Shown here piece by piece: positions 47,101 to 57,840 of a stretch of DNA of 64,000 nucleotides. How positions within the stretch are numbered: position 1 is the stretch's first letter; every line of letters starts with the position of its first letter. Origin of the DNA: Boswellia sacra (Eukaryota > Streptophyta > Magnoliopsida > Sapindales > Burseraceae). The DNA is taken from NCBI GenBank assembly GCA_013180625.2, contig SNVD02005116.1, forward strand, positions 156,246 to 220,245, in the 5' to 3' direction. A program made the translations under genes and the position numbers. The notes under the pieces are model-generated. The model ran no database searches. It was not told where the DNA came from and saw only the letters and a list, made by a program, of their open reading frames with translations.

Positions 47101-50100
47101 AGAAATGCAAATTAATATGCCTGGCTATGCACTAGTTTTATCAAATCAATATGAACTTCATTACACAATCGTCATGCATAGTCTGCTTGTTTCCAAAATG
47201 TCAGTATGAAAATAGTTTAAAAAGTGAATATAGTGAGCTAAATTTTGTATGGAGATATTGAATGTTTACTTCTATTATGGAGAGAGATCTCTAGTTGCTT
47301 ACAGCACGTCATAGATCCACTATTGGAAATTATTACTTCTTAAATATTTATGAAATGGATTTAATCAAGGAGTTTGTTTGCAGGTTGTGTTTCAAAACTC
47401 GGAAGCGTTGGAAGTCTCTGCAATTGATTTTGAAAAGATTTGGCAGAGCCAACATCCAACAATGTCTTCGTATTTTCAAAATTTAAAATGCTTAATAGTT
47501 CATGGCTGTGGTCAACTCAAATATTTATTTTCACCTTTTCTAGTCAAAAGTTTTTTCCAACTCCAACATCTTGAGATTTGCAAGTGCTCAATTTTAAAGG
47601 AGATAATGACCATGGAAGAAGAATGGAAGGATGTACAATTCCCTCGATTAAACTCCTTGAAAATTGAAGATCTTGAAAATTTGATAACATTTTGTAAAGA
47701 AAATTATGTTGAGTTTCCTGCATTGAAAAAATTGGAGATAAAGACATGTCCTGAGTTTAAGGCGTTTGTCCTAAAAAACATGAGCATAGACATGATGACT
47801 GATGAACGAGTTGGAGAAATGAGCTCGGTGGAGATTCAGCCTTTCTTCAATGATAAGGTAGAAGACAAATTTATTTATTCAACATGTTACCTATGTGTTT
47901 ATACTTTCCATAATTCTTTTTTTTTTTTGTTTTTTTTAGTACTTCCTAGGAAGATGATGAACTAATTAAATTATAATTTGAAATTCATGCGCCTAATTAT
48001 TAACTTATAACTCATCTTTTTCTTTATTTTCTCTCATTCCTATATAAGTTATGAAAAATATTAAAACCTGCTATTTATTTCTCTCTTTTAATGTAATGTT
48101 CCACTCACAAAAACCTAACATAGTTTTTATTTTTAGTGATCTCTCTTTTTATTAAAATTACTTTCTCCAAGTTTAGGATAGATATGTTAGTTTTCAATTA
48201 AATGTTCGAAAAGATAGGAAATGCCTTATTGTTATGATTTTAAGAAAGATGAAGACTTTTTCCCACTTAAATCTTTTACAATTTTTTTTTTTAAAATATA
48301 GTTATGTTCTTACACAACACTTATTATGTAATATACATTATCCTTATGATTTGAAACAAAGATGAAGACTTTCCACTTAAATCTTTTATAATTTTTTAAA
48401 ATAAATTTATTTTTTTACACCTGTTATGTGATTAATTAGAAGTTCATAAATTTAATGTTAATATTAATTATTTTTTGAACTTTTTCCTTTACGATATGCA
48501 GCACCCATATTGTAGAGCATGAGTTTACTTTCCAAGATATGTTGTTCCATTTTGCATCATAACTAATAAGAAAAATATTTTAAGTGTAAATCTACATGTT
48601 CCTAATGATACAACATTTATTTTAAGTAAACACATTTCATAATGTTATCATGCCGTTCACTTGACAATTATTAATTAACTTTTCTTCATTCGGGAATCTA
48701 ATTTGGGGGTTTCATTTGAGAAGAGTAACCTTATTAAAATCTAAAACTTCAAGTTTATTAATTAGTTCAATTTTTAAAATCTTAATAACTTATATTAGAA
48801 TTATTCATTTAGATTTACATGATTATGTACCGTTGTTATTGATGACTCAACTACATATTGAACTTTTCTTGTTAACTATTTTCCTATAGAAATTTATTAT
48901 GTGAATTATTTATTATAATAATTTAATTTAAAATAATAATGTATGTTTTCTTATATTTCCAGTTAGAAAGTTTTTGATGCCCCTTGATTGAAAATCGCAG
49001 GTTTTATTCCCTGAAGTGGAGGAAATGTTGATTTCCCATTTAGATAACTTGAAGATGATATGGAGCAACAAACTTGCTTATCATTCCTTTGACAAACTAA
49101 AATTAATCAAAGTTGAAGGATGTAGTGAGTTGCTGAGTCTTTATCCATCAGACGTACTTGGAAGGTTCTCAAGGCTAGAGTCTCTAACTATCGATAAATG
49201 TCATTCAATTGAAGAGATATTTGGACTCCAAGGATTAAATTTTGACACAGCACATTCAATACTAGTAAATAAGTTAAAACTAGTGAGTGTTTCTAATTGT
49301 GATAGTCTAAAAAACATCTTTCGTGCCTCCACTGCAAAGAGTCTTTTGAAACTGGAGGAGCTTTGTATAAAACGATGTAGAGTACTGGCGGAGATTGTTG
49401 CCCAGGAACAAGGAGCAGAAACAAGTGCTGTTAGGTTTGTCTTTCCAAATGTAACTTGTCTAGTACTTGCATACCTACCAAATCTAAATAGTTTCTACCC
49501 TGGAGTACATACCTCAGAATGGCCGAAGTTAGAAGCATTGACAGTGGCTGATTGTGAAAAAGTAAAGACATTTGCTTCAGAAACGCTTGGCTTTGAAAAG
49601 ACTAATGAGGAGGGACAATTTGATATCCCACCTCAAATTCCATTATTTTCGGTTGAAAAGGTAAGAGGCTCATTTTTCTTTTTTATGTATGGATATTATG
49701 ATTCACTTACAAAAAATAAAATTTGAGATTACGGTTGTTTTCCTTATGTAGGTAAAAAGGGGGGCTCTTAAGCAAAGTGTTACTAAGCATTACTCAAATT
49801 TTTATCAAATTTAATTTTAAAATAATTGGAATAGGATTTAATCCAATGTACTATAATAAATTAAATTACTGTGCAGTACTCTTGTCCCAGGCGGTTGGAT
49901 TGATTTGTTCAAGAAATATACATATATATGATACCAACGGATTTTTATCAATCCCAATCTAAAATCTATTTCATAGAAGTTTGTGCACAAGCCTACTGAA
50001 ATAGTAAATTAAATGAAAATTTTATTGTATAAGAAGAGAAAAAAAGTGGATGATATGGAAAATATATAAATTTCTAGGATATCCAGGGCATTTGCTAAAA

Positions 50101-51751
50101 AATTTCGAGTGAACAATTTGCAATATGTTTCTTTTCAATTCTAGCAGGATTCAAAGGAAAGACTTTTTGAAGTTAGTTGAATCTGAAAACGGTTATTGAT
50201 TTTGCTTATTCCCCTTCTTTTTGTCAAAATCTATGCTATTACTCTCTCTCTCTCTCTGTGCGCGCACGCGCACGTGCACACACACATATATATGTAGACA
50301 TAAATATGCTGTCAATATGAATGAGGGAACATCAATTAACTCTATAATTTGCAAGAATTGTTCGCAGATCATTCCCAGATTGGAGAATTTGCAATTAAGT
50401 ATGAAGGACTTCATGATGGTGTGTCATGGCCAGTTTGAAAAACTTAAGATTCTTGTTATTCGAGAAAATGAAGAAGCCGTTTTTCGGCTGAGTTTGCTTG
50501 ATGGATTTTACAATTTGAAAATCCTCACACTGGGCTGTAGTGCATACAAAGAATTATTCTCATATGAAGACATGGAAAAACATGCTGGGAATTTGGCACG
50601 GATAAAAACATTACGCCTAGAGAATCTTTCTGTTCTGCAACACATTTGGAAACAAGATTTCAAGTTGAACTCAAATCTTCAAAATCTTGAAACTCTAGAG
50701 GTAGAACGTTGTGACAATTTGATTAATCTAGCGTCAGCATCAGCATGTTTCCAAAATCTAACAATCTTGAAAGTATCTTACTGCAAAGGAATGAAAAACT
50801 TGCTAACATCCTCAAGTGCCAAAACTCTAGAGCAACTCAGGGAAATGAGTATAGAAGGATGTGAAAGGATGACAGAAATAGTAGTGGATGAGAGTGATGT
50901 AGCAGAAGATGAGATTGTTTTCAACAAATTGGATGAGTTATTAATTGTTGATTTAAAAAGCCTCACAAGTTTCTGCTCAGCAAATCATGCACTCAAATTC
51001 CCTTCTTTGGAGATATTGATAGTGAGAAACTGTCCTGCAATGAAGATTTTTTGTGGAGGAGCGTTAAGCACATCGAAGTTAGAAATGGTATATCAAAGCA
51101 AGGAAGACTGGAGAGTTGATAGAGGATGCTGGGAGGGTGAACTCAATACAACTGTGCAACATTTATACAGCAAAACGGTACGTGATGATACACTCAAATG
51201 TCAACTTTATCTTTTTTATAGTTTTACTTCATTATCCTTTGCATTTAGAAATATAATATAAACAATACTAGATCACCCTCCATACCTCGTTACTTGAGCT
51301 TTTCATTTTTATTTTTAGTTTTTCGTTTTGAAGTACTGAAAAGAGAATTCAAACTACAATGCTCAGCTTTAATTATATTCCTCGCTATGTGAGGTGTCGT
51401 GGGTTCTAAACTACACCCAAAACATCCACTTGTAAAGAAACCTTCAGCAGTTCAGTTGCATTGCAGACAGTAAATAAGAGTTTACTAGTATTAATTCTTG
51501 AGACTAGGTCATGGCTTATCAAGTTAACATCCCAAGCATTGGAATTAACTAAAAAGAATCTGAAGATAAATTTAAAAAATCAATAAATAATATTAGATAT
51601 AAAAATAGCTTGTCTTATCAACTAATATGAAAGGCGGAATTTCTCTGTAGTTTTTGTTTTTACGTTTATTATGCATGTTATGCCTGTGCTACAGAACGTC
51701 CATAATTCTGAAGAAGATTCAGTTCAGCCTTCTGTGCTCTTGTTGGAATAA
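38248..51751 (+). CDS. CC-NB-ARC-LRR disease-resistance gene, eight exons, one internal stop
   Basis: Intracellular immune receptor of the CNL class (RPS2/At4g27190-like), which senses pathogen effectors and triggers defence. Proposed exons, all phase 0 with GT...AG introns: 38248-41100, 41699-42190, 42313-42969, 44328-45131, 47384-47857, 49001-49660, 50368-51177, 51695-51751 (TAA). That gives 2268 codons. Exon 1 holds coiled coil, NB-ARC and the first LRRs; exons 2-4 and 5-7 are two copies of one B-C-D LRR cassette. The only disabling change I see is TAA at codon 474 (39667-39669). An alternative 3' end uses 51781-51817 and 51903-51937. As it stands the gene would make a 473-residue CC-NB-ARC protein. 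Exon borders rest on frame continuity and splice consensus, not transcripts. Confidence 0.85.
39667..39669 (+). other. In-frame TAA stop inside the CNL coding frame
   Basis: Codon 474: the reading is TSE-stop-FSMHDVV. CNL relatives commonly have a Trp or similar residue just before FSMHD. The frame before and after is the same, so this is a substitution rather than an indel. The next codon is TTT; there is no CARYYA read-through context. Confidence 0.95.
41101..41698 (+). other. CNL intron 1
   Basis: GTAATC...CGCAG, 598 bp, phase 0, no open frame of interest. Confidence 0.8.
41699..42190 (+). CDS. CNL exon 2 (LRR exon type B, first copy)
   Basis: 164 codons from VVLPNLVELEV to EIQPFFNDK. 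Irregular LRRs with the repeated pattern 'L..L.I..C..L..IF', typical of the long C-terminal LRR tail of this CNL group. The donor AAG|GTCGAA is slightly unusual but is at the same place as in exon 5. Confidence 0.85.
42313..42969 (+). CDS. CNL exon 3 (LRR exon type C, first copy)
   Basis: 219 codons from VAFPNLEEMVIS to LFLVEK. Marked by FSRLESLTIKDC, EEIFGLQG, SLKNIFP and the FYPGVCTS phrase that recurs in exon 6. Acceptor TTCTTCAG, donor AAAAG|GTATGG. The preceding intron is only 122 bp. Confidence 0.87.
42970..44327 (+). other. CNL intron 3
   Basis: 1358 bp, A+T-rich. A chance open frame (43334-43597) has no recognisable similarity. Confidence 0.75.
44328..45131 (+). CDS. CNL exon 4 (LRR exon type D, first copy)
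   Basis: 268 codons from IIPTLETLRLS to LNTTIKK. Contains FQNLTILKVCYCNGMINLV and IEIFCKGALSTSKL, which recur almost word for word in exon 7. Acceptor TCTCTAG, donor AAAAAG|GTATGT. Confidence 0.87.
45132..47383 (+). other. CNL intron 4, the junction between the two LRR cassettes
   Basis: 2252 bp, A+T-rich. Two imperfect tandem copies of a unit containing TATTAATTAAxTATCTCAAC lie at about 45595-45715. No transposon ends were identified. It ends GTTTGCAG before exon 5. Confidence 0.7.
47384..47857 (+). CDS. CNL exon 5 (LRR exon type B, second copy)
   Basis: 158 codons from VVFQNSEALEVS to EIQPFFNDK, same start phrase, end phrase and donor position as exon 2, with IVHGCGQLKYLF, LQHLEICKC and the shared YVEFPALKKLEIK. 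A few residues shorter than exon 2 in the acidic loop. Confidence 0.85.
47858..49000 (+). other. CNL intron 5
   Basis: 1143 bp, with imperfect internal repetition around 48240-48275 and 48360-48395 ('agatgaagact...cacttaaatctttta'). No gene. Confidence 0.72.
49001..49660 (+). CDS. CNL exon 6 (LRR exon type C, second copy)
   Basis: 220 codons from VLFPEVEEMLIS to LFSVEK. FSRLESLTIDKC, EEIFGLQG, SLKNIFRAS and SFYPGVHTSEWP match exon 3. Clean acceptor (ATCGCAG) and donor (AAAAG|GTAAGA). Confidence 0.87.
49661..50367 (+). other. CNL intron 6
   Basis: 707 bp. Carries the compound dinucleotide repeat at 50242-50296, about 70 bases before the acceptor GTTCGCAG. Confidence 0.75.
50242..50296. repeat. 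Compound microsatellite with a 40-bp alternating pyrimidine-purine run
   Basis: (CT)n to 50257, then TGTGCGCGCACGCGCACGTG, CACACACACA and TATATATGTA; from 50257 to 50296 every step is pyrimidine-purine. Such runs can adopt left-handed Z-DNA. Confidence 0.9.
50368..51177 (+). CDS. CNL exon 7 (LRR exon type D, second copy)
   Basis: 270 codons from IIPRLENLQLS to HLYSKT. FQNLTILKVSYCKGMKNLL, EDEIVFNKLDELL and MKIFCGGALSTSKL match exon 4. Donor ACG|GTACGT, phase 0. Confidence 0.86.
51695..51751 (+). CDS. CNL exon 8, probable last exon
   Basis: After acceptor GCTACAG the phase-0 frame reads NVHNSEEDSVQPSVLLLE and stops at TAA 51749-51751. It is chosen because it keeps phase 0 and ends cleanly. 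The competing model skips to 51781-51817 (EAVVHIPLLKSD) and 51903-51937, also in frame. Confidence 0.5.
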   Translation, partial: NVHNSEEDSVQPSVLLLE

Positions 51752-51937
51752 TTAAGGGCATGTTTGTATGAAGTTTGCAGGAGGCTGTAGTTCATATTCC
51801 TCTGCTGAAGTCAGATGGTGAGAGGATCTTCTGTTTTCATCTTCATTGTTCTGCTTTACCATTTACATTCATTTTGACTTTGCTGGCTTGAAATTGTTTC
51901 AGGACTAATCTTCCTTCATCGGATCATTGAAGGTTGA

Positions 51938-52913
51938 ATGGTGAAAGGTCCTTCTTTCCTTCTTTACAATATATGTAGACATATTTTGACATTATTGACT
52001 TGTATCTTCTTCGTTTGTAACTCAAAAAACTTAAGGATATGTTTCTTTCATTATTGATTTGGAGAGATTGCCAATAGATGTTTATGATTCTATTTCTTTC
52101 TTTGTTAATTAATGGGTTATTGCAGTCATTTCATTTATATTTAGGTTTTTTCTGAATGCCTTCTCAGGCTCATCTGTTTTCACTATTAATTTATGTCCTT
52201 CCAAAGGACATCTATATAAATAAGGCAAGCCATATAAGGCTTTCGGTCACTCTCCCTCCATCACCAACGTCAGGATCTCACCGGAAACCTGTGATATCGC
52301 TGGCACTTTTGTCGCCCCTTCCGCCGGCGACTGAGGCTACAACTTCTATTCAGCAAGCTCCCCCTCAGATAATGTGTTTTTCTGCCTCTTTTTCCACGCC
52401 GTTCGATTTGTTCTTCGGAGAACAAGCGCCCTTCCCCTCGTAAGCCCCTTAATTTGAGGTTCAAAACCTTCTTTCTGATTTGAGCTTGTAGGTTAGAAAT
52501 ATTTGAGTAATTTTTAAACTTTACTGTTGAATCAGTTCATAACGGTCCGAACCCGTAAAACAATGTTCTTTCACTGCTTTATACTTTCAATTTCTTTCAT
52601 TCGAGTCCTTAAAAAAAATCGAAGAATCATTTATAATTAATTATTATCATGCCATTCTTAACCCCAAGTGCATCAGCTGTAAATACTCTAATGTTTAGTG
52701 TAGTCATGTCGTTACTTTAAGGAATTTTGGCTCGGTTATCATTCAGGGATTTTGACTTCATATTATGTTTGATCCTTTTTGTTTCCTGGACTATCATTTT
52801 AGTCCTATCTGTTTTATGTGATGTGTTGTTTGACCCAATCTATGTGTTCTATTACCACAGCAGACTGCTAAACCTATTCCTGGAAGAAGGAGAATAGTAG
52901 AGAAGGTTGTCGA
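51938..52913 (+). promoter_or_regulatory. Intergenic DNA, possible old promoter of the RRM pseudogene
   Basis: A TATA-like TCTATATAAATAAG at 52211-52224 is followed by a C-rich, leader-like stretch (52245-52440) unlike the surrounding A+T-rich DNA. It may be the former promoter and 5' untranslated region of the RRM pseudogene. The rest holds nothing recognised. Confidence 0.35.
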
Positions 52914-53931
52914 ATGTTGAATCTTCAAGTGCAGAAGAACACACTTTACATAGGAGGATTTAGCTAAGTAAACGGGGTTGATACCCTTTGGTGATATAAA
53001 AGATGCCAACCATGAGATCAGGCCACCACATAATCATCATCCTTCTGGCTTTGTAACTTTTCTTGAGAAGGAAGACGCATTGGCTGCTGTGGACAACATG
53101 GATGGCGCTCAACTCCATGGCCGTGGCGAGGAGGTTGAGCCAGCCCGGCCCAGTAAGTCCTTCCTTGCTATTTATTTTTAATTGTTGTTTTTTCATTGGC
53201 TATTTTGTATTTCAGTTCGGTTTTGTTTCTGCAATTGGGTTTCTGTAGTGTTGGAGTTGAGGTTTGAAATTTGGCTTTGTTCAAACTTGAGTTCCATGCA
53301 AACTTGGTTTTAAATTCTGTCACAGATGTTGAAGGCCTTCATTCCTTAGTGTTGTATTTTAGATAGTTCTCAACCTTTAAGTATTACTCAAGTCATTTTG
53401 GACTTTTGAGTTATGATTCCAAGAGGACCCTACAATGAATAGAGCAAATTTGTGTCCAGGACTTAATTAAAGTAGTGTTAGTGAGTTTGTTTGTTTTTAT
53501 GAATTTGTTGGATCAAGGGGAAGGCGTAATGAATTCAGGAGAGCAATAGAACTGAAATGGAGTTCTTTTTTAATCATTTTCTTTTGTTATTCATAAAGAG
53601 ATGAGTTATAGTAAGCAAAACAAGAAAAATCCAACAGCAACCTTTAGTTTTGGTGGATGCTGATACTTGGTTTTAAAGGCAACAACAAGAGGAAGAAATG
53701 CAGGGGGTTTTAAAGGCGGCAACAACATGAGGAAATGCAGGGGATTCAGGCAGAGAACCGTGTGCAATTCAGGATACAGAGGAGCTGCAAAGCAATAAAA
53801 TGGCACAGATGATAGGAGGGAAAAATGAAGAGTCTGAGATGAAGGATGACCCCATGGTGAGGGCTGAAGCTGAGGTTTTGAAGCAAAATAATAGTTCTCA
53901 GCTAGCGAACTGTGCCATTAATGAACTCTTT
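52914..53931 (+). pseudogene. Broken copy of a PPIE-like RRM-protein gene
   Basis: ATG 52914 begins MLNLQVQKNTLYIGGFS, where TLYIGG is the RNP-2 motif of an RRM, then stops at 52965-52967. The frame resumes with IPFGDIKDA and SGFVTFLEKEDALAAVDNMD (RNP-1 plus the RRM helix, 52981-53130). A donor-like GTAAGT follows at 53153. A second block (53638-53931) reads QPLVLVDADTWF, stop, RQQQEEEMQ, then MQGIQAENR and, after frameshifts, KDDPMVRAEAEVLKQN. This order is that of the plant protein homologous to the N-terminal RRM half of cyclophilin E (Arabidopsis ATE1-like). A stretch of about 37 bp around RQQQEEEMQ is duplicated (53669-53705 and 53707-53742). A retained intron argues against a retrocopy. 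Confidence 0.72.
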
Positions 53932-54919
53932 GCACTTTAACAATTGTGATTAAGGCTGCTGGAATTGGACAAGGGTGGATTGCATAGGGCTGAGGCTGAA
54001 CAGCCGTCCAAGGCTTACATCCTATTTCAACTTTTTCTTCCCCAAGCAACACATTTAATCCAGATGGCTGATTGTGAAGGAGTGGATTACACTGTGCCAC
54101 CAAAGCTCATTTTGCTCTCTCAATCAAAATTGAAAGGCCAGTTGGATGCAAGTGACAATGCAACCTTTCTCTTTCTTTCTCCAAACACTCCTCTGCTCTT
54201 TATCATTTAATCCAGCTAATAAGATGAGTTACTTTGCTTTATTTGTTTACAAACTATAACTTATTCATTGTATGTGATCCCTCTAAAATCCAGATAAAAA
54301 GAATATCTAAACATTGTATTGGAGCCAATGGCTAATCAACAAATTAATTATTATAATTAAAATATAAGGGTATAATAGATAGATATCTTATCAAAGTCAG
54401 TCAATACTAACAGAGACTAGCTTTTAGGGTGTTTTTTGAGAATTTTCAATTCAGTTGGATATTTGACTCTTCATTTGGCTGAAATCACCTAAATAGAATC
54501 TGAAGAGAAATAAAAAATATATGAATAAAATAATACAAAATATAAAAACAGATAGTTAGGACTTAAATGAAATGGTTATCATTTCTCTATAGCTGCTGTT
54601 TTTACCTTAACTATTATATGCTATCTGCTGTTGAAACTGTCGTTCATGTTCAAACAGCTGAATTTAAATGGTGAGAAATGAAAACACCTAATAAGATCTT
54701 AGTAGCTGCTATTTCTGTACATAAATTATGCAATACATTTAATGTTGAAGAGTGAGAATAGATTATATATATAAAATGAGGAGACAATGCGCATAGGCCT
54801 GTGCAATATTGAATACATTCAACACCTTTCTATGCCTTGCATTTTGTAAAAGTACAAAATGTCTAATTTTATAATTCTTTTCATCTCTTAATTAGTCAAA
54901 ATTTTCTGTAAATTGATGT
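53932..54919. other. Unassigned intergenic DNA
   Basis: An open frame at 53965-54210 has no family I recognise. The rest is A+T-rich. Confidence 0.4.
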
Positions 54920-55036
54920 ACAGATTTCATATCTGTTTGATTTTCAGTTGTTCTGCTTTTCCTCTGTTTCTCAGAGCCACAAAATGAGGGGAAGCTAGCA
55001 GAAAGGTAAAAAGGGCTGAAAATGTTGCAAGCATCT

Positions 55037-56115
55037 TGTAATCGGTACTGTTCAAGTATGCATAGAAGTTGCCAAGTGCTTGGTTGGTCTAATAGGATGC
55101 CAATTCAGTTATTTGCGCAACTAAAAGGCCAACATTGACGCCTTCAAACAACAAGTCAAGAAGCTGACAGATGAAAGAGAGAGTGAGCAACATAGAGTTG
55201 ATGCAGCCACAAGAAATGAGTACGAGATTGAACAGAAAATTAAGATGTGGCTGACTAGTGTGGAAAGAAGAGAAAGCAAAGAAACAAGTTCCCAGGGCAT
55301 GTGTCTGAACCTGAAGACTCGCTAAAAGCTTGGCACGGATGCTGTAAGGAAAATGAGGGCTATTACTGGACTCCAAGAAGAAAGGAAATTTGATCAGTCT
55401 CCTACAGGACAACTCCACAGAAGATAAGGCTTCCAGCTACCAAAGCCTACGAGCCCTTTGAATCAAGAATTGGAACTTTGACGGATATACAAAACGCATT
55501 AAGTGGTCCCTATGTCAACACGATTGGGGTGTATGGGATGGGAGGTATTTGGTAAGACAACTCTAGTGAAGGAAATTGTGAAGCAAGCTGAGAATGAGAA
55601 GCTCTTCGATGAGGTTATTTTTGCAAATGTATCCCAGACTCCAGACATAAAAATAATTCAACAAGAAATTGCTGATAAGCTGGGTTTGGAACTTTGTGAG
55701 GAGACTGAATCTGGAAGGGGAAGAAAGTTACTTTTTAAGCAGGGTGAAGAAGATCCTTATAATTTTATATGACTTTTGGACAGGTCTTGATTTGGAGAGT
55801 ATTGGGATTCCGTTCTGAGATGAACATAAGGGGGTCGCAGAGTGTTGCTGACAGCAGGAAGTCAAGATGTATTGTCAAGTAAGATGAATTGTGAGCATAA
55901 AAAATGAAGAAGAAGAAGCTTGAAGATTCAAGTAAGATGACTTTTTAAGTTTATTCAGGAAGTCAAGATGTATTGAAGATTGTGAGATGCAATCTTTAGC
56001 AATTGATATGGCGAAGGAATGCGGAGGTTTGCCTATTAATATTATTACAGTAGCTAAGGAATTACGAAAGAAGTGTACATTTGAATGGAAGAATACATTG
56101 CAAGAACAAAGAGTA
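55037..56115 (+). pseudogene. CC-NB-ARC part of the second CNL
   Basis: The coiled coil (QQVKKLTDERESEQHRVDA, about 55145-55205) follows the intact gene's pattern but lacks about 30 residues after SVERRE. The P-loop reads GMGGI then breaks: one extra T in the TTT at 55548-55550 shifts the frame just before GKTTLVKEI. RNBS-A (FANVSQTPDIKIIQ) is intact in 55503-55772. The kinase-2 region has a stop and frame change (ILIL-like, near 55760). A 19-bp phrase, AGGAAGTCAAGATGTATTG, occurs at 55856 and 55957, so the RNBS-B region has been locally duplicated. GLPI lies near 56027. Confidence 0.87.
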
Positions 56116-57714
56116 AGGCAAAGCGGAGCAAAGTTTAGCCCCCTTTGAAGGTTGAATTTTCATGTTTTCTTATTGTACATTAATTGGAAATGTGTTTAGC
56201 AAGATTTTTATGTATGTCATTCTTTCAAGTATCAACATCTCAAATCGTGCCATTACGTGAGTTTTCTTTTAACCCATTCTTTTATTGGGTTAATGTCACT
56301 AGCAACCCCTAGGTTCTGCGATAATATCACCCTAATGGGACTTTTGATATTTGGCTCCTCTGTCGTCCCTAAATTTTCAAAAAATCATCGTTTAGGTCCT
56401 TGAATTCAAACGACTTCAGAAATATATCGCATGATCTTAAATTATCATATTTAGGTACTCAAAAGGGAAAACCCATTGCATGATCTTAATTAGAGGAAAC
56501 TAAATAAATGTATGAATTCTAGTTATTGATTAATTTCTTTGGCATGGGAAGACAGAAGTGTTACAAACTTAAGTCATTCGTATCCTCTCCTGAGTTGAAA
56601 TTTTGTCCTTCCTGTTTGGAGATTAGATGTCTAAACCATATTTTCCATCTACATCAATTAGAAATGAGAAGATAGTATTGGTTATTAAAAGCAAGCTACA
56701 TTCATGTATCCTGGGGAGTGAAATCCAAATTGGAGAAATAGCAAGAACAAGTAGACAAGGAGGACTACAGTCAACCACTCTGTTTCCGTCTTTATTGTTT
56801 TACTGGTCTGTATCAACAGGGCTCATCTTTTCTTCATCTGATCATTTGACGTTGAAGGTGAAAGGTCCATTTTTTCGCGTTCAAGCATGGTGCATTTATA
56901 GGCATCCAAAAGACAATTTAAGTGCTATCTTAAATTATGGACTAGCTAAGTATTGTTCTCATCTTAAGGTGTGTGTATTCTGCAATTGCGTATTTTGTGA
57001 TTTGTATTATATTCTGAATTCTATGAATGATATTATTGCAAGTTTTGTGGAATTGATTGACTAATCTGGCGCTAAATTAAATTGTAACTATGTTACAATT
57101 GTGTAAAAAGTATTTCAATAATTGATCATTTGGTTGTATATATTGAGGGAGTAATTCCAAATGCGCCCCTTGCTTGTGGCTGACTGAATTATGGAGATTT
57201 TTTCGAATATCCAAATACAAAGACTAATATTCGGTTAATATACGATGAAGGCTTAGATGCATAGAATTGTGATTGCAAGACAGAGCATGTGCACCACTTG
57301 ACTCTCGAATAACTTTCTATTTAGTATAAAGCTTTCATCGTACCTGCTACTACTAGCTACCAAGGTCCAACAGGTTTTCTATAATAATCAACAGCTTTAA
57401 AGAACTGCACGAGCTTAATGTACTATAACTATCATTTTACCTTTGAATTATATATTGACTTTAATGTCTTCAAAATAATAGCTATAAGATATCATAACTT
57501 AATTTGTTAATATCTGAACTGTGCATGGAAATAGTTTTCTTGTTAGATATTGTTCAAATGATTAAATTATATTTCAAGTTTTGGAGCTGATCTGAATCCG
57601 TTACATAGAAGATTGACACAAACTTGATACTCAAATAGTCAAACTTTTTCTTCAATTTTTTATTACCATAATACCTATAAAATAATTAGGTAAAAATACC
57701 TATAAAACAATTTT
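56116..57714. other. Foreign or unrecognisable stretch within the second CNL
   Basis: Where the end of NB-ARC and the MHD region should be, no CNL similarity is visible. An open frame of 145 codons (56627-57064) has no recognisable motif. The phrase near 56285 ('gggttaatgtcactagcaacccc') looks like a transposon end but no partner was found. Confidence 0.45.
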
Positions 57715-57840
57715 GTGAGGGGAATGGATACAAAATCCCTAAGAATGTTTTCACAGGAATGATTGAACTAAATGCTTTAGTTTTGATTGGATTGCGGTTA
57801 CTGTTAATACCATCATCAATTCCTGTTCTAGTTAACCTAC
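57715..57840 (+). pseudogene. LRR fragment of the second CNL, left of the solo LTR
   Basis: Reads GYKIPKNVFTGMIELNALVL and LLLIPSSIPVLVNL, matching KIPNNFFKGMTELQVLDL and the following repeat of the intact gene (about 39897-40005). It continues at 59923 after the LTR. Confidence 0.82.

Noticed and set aside
51781..51937. Alternative two-exon 3' end of the CNL
   Set aside because: It is in frame with good splice sites but needs skipping a phase-0 exon with its own stop at 51749; kept as the second choice.
52156..52443. 95-codon proline- and serine-rich open frame
   Set aside because: It follows a TATA-like box and looks like a leader; no similarity was recognised, so no protein is claimed.
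56627..57064. 145-codon open frame inside the second CNL
   Set aside because: No recognisable domain or codon bias; kept only as part of an unassigned stretch.
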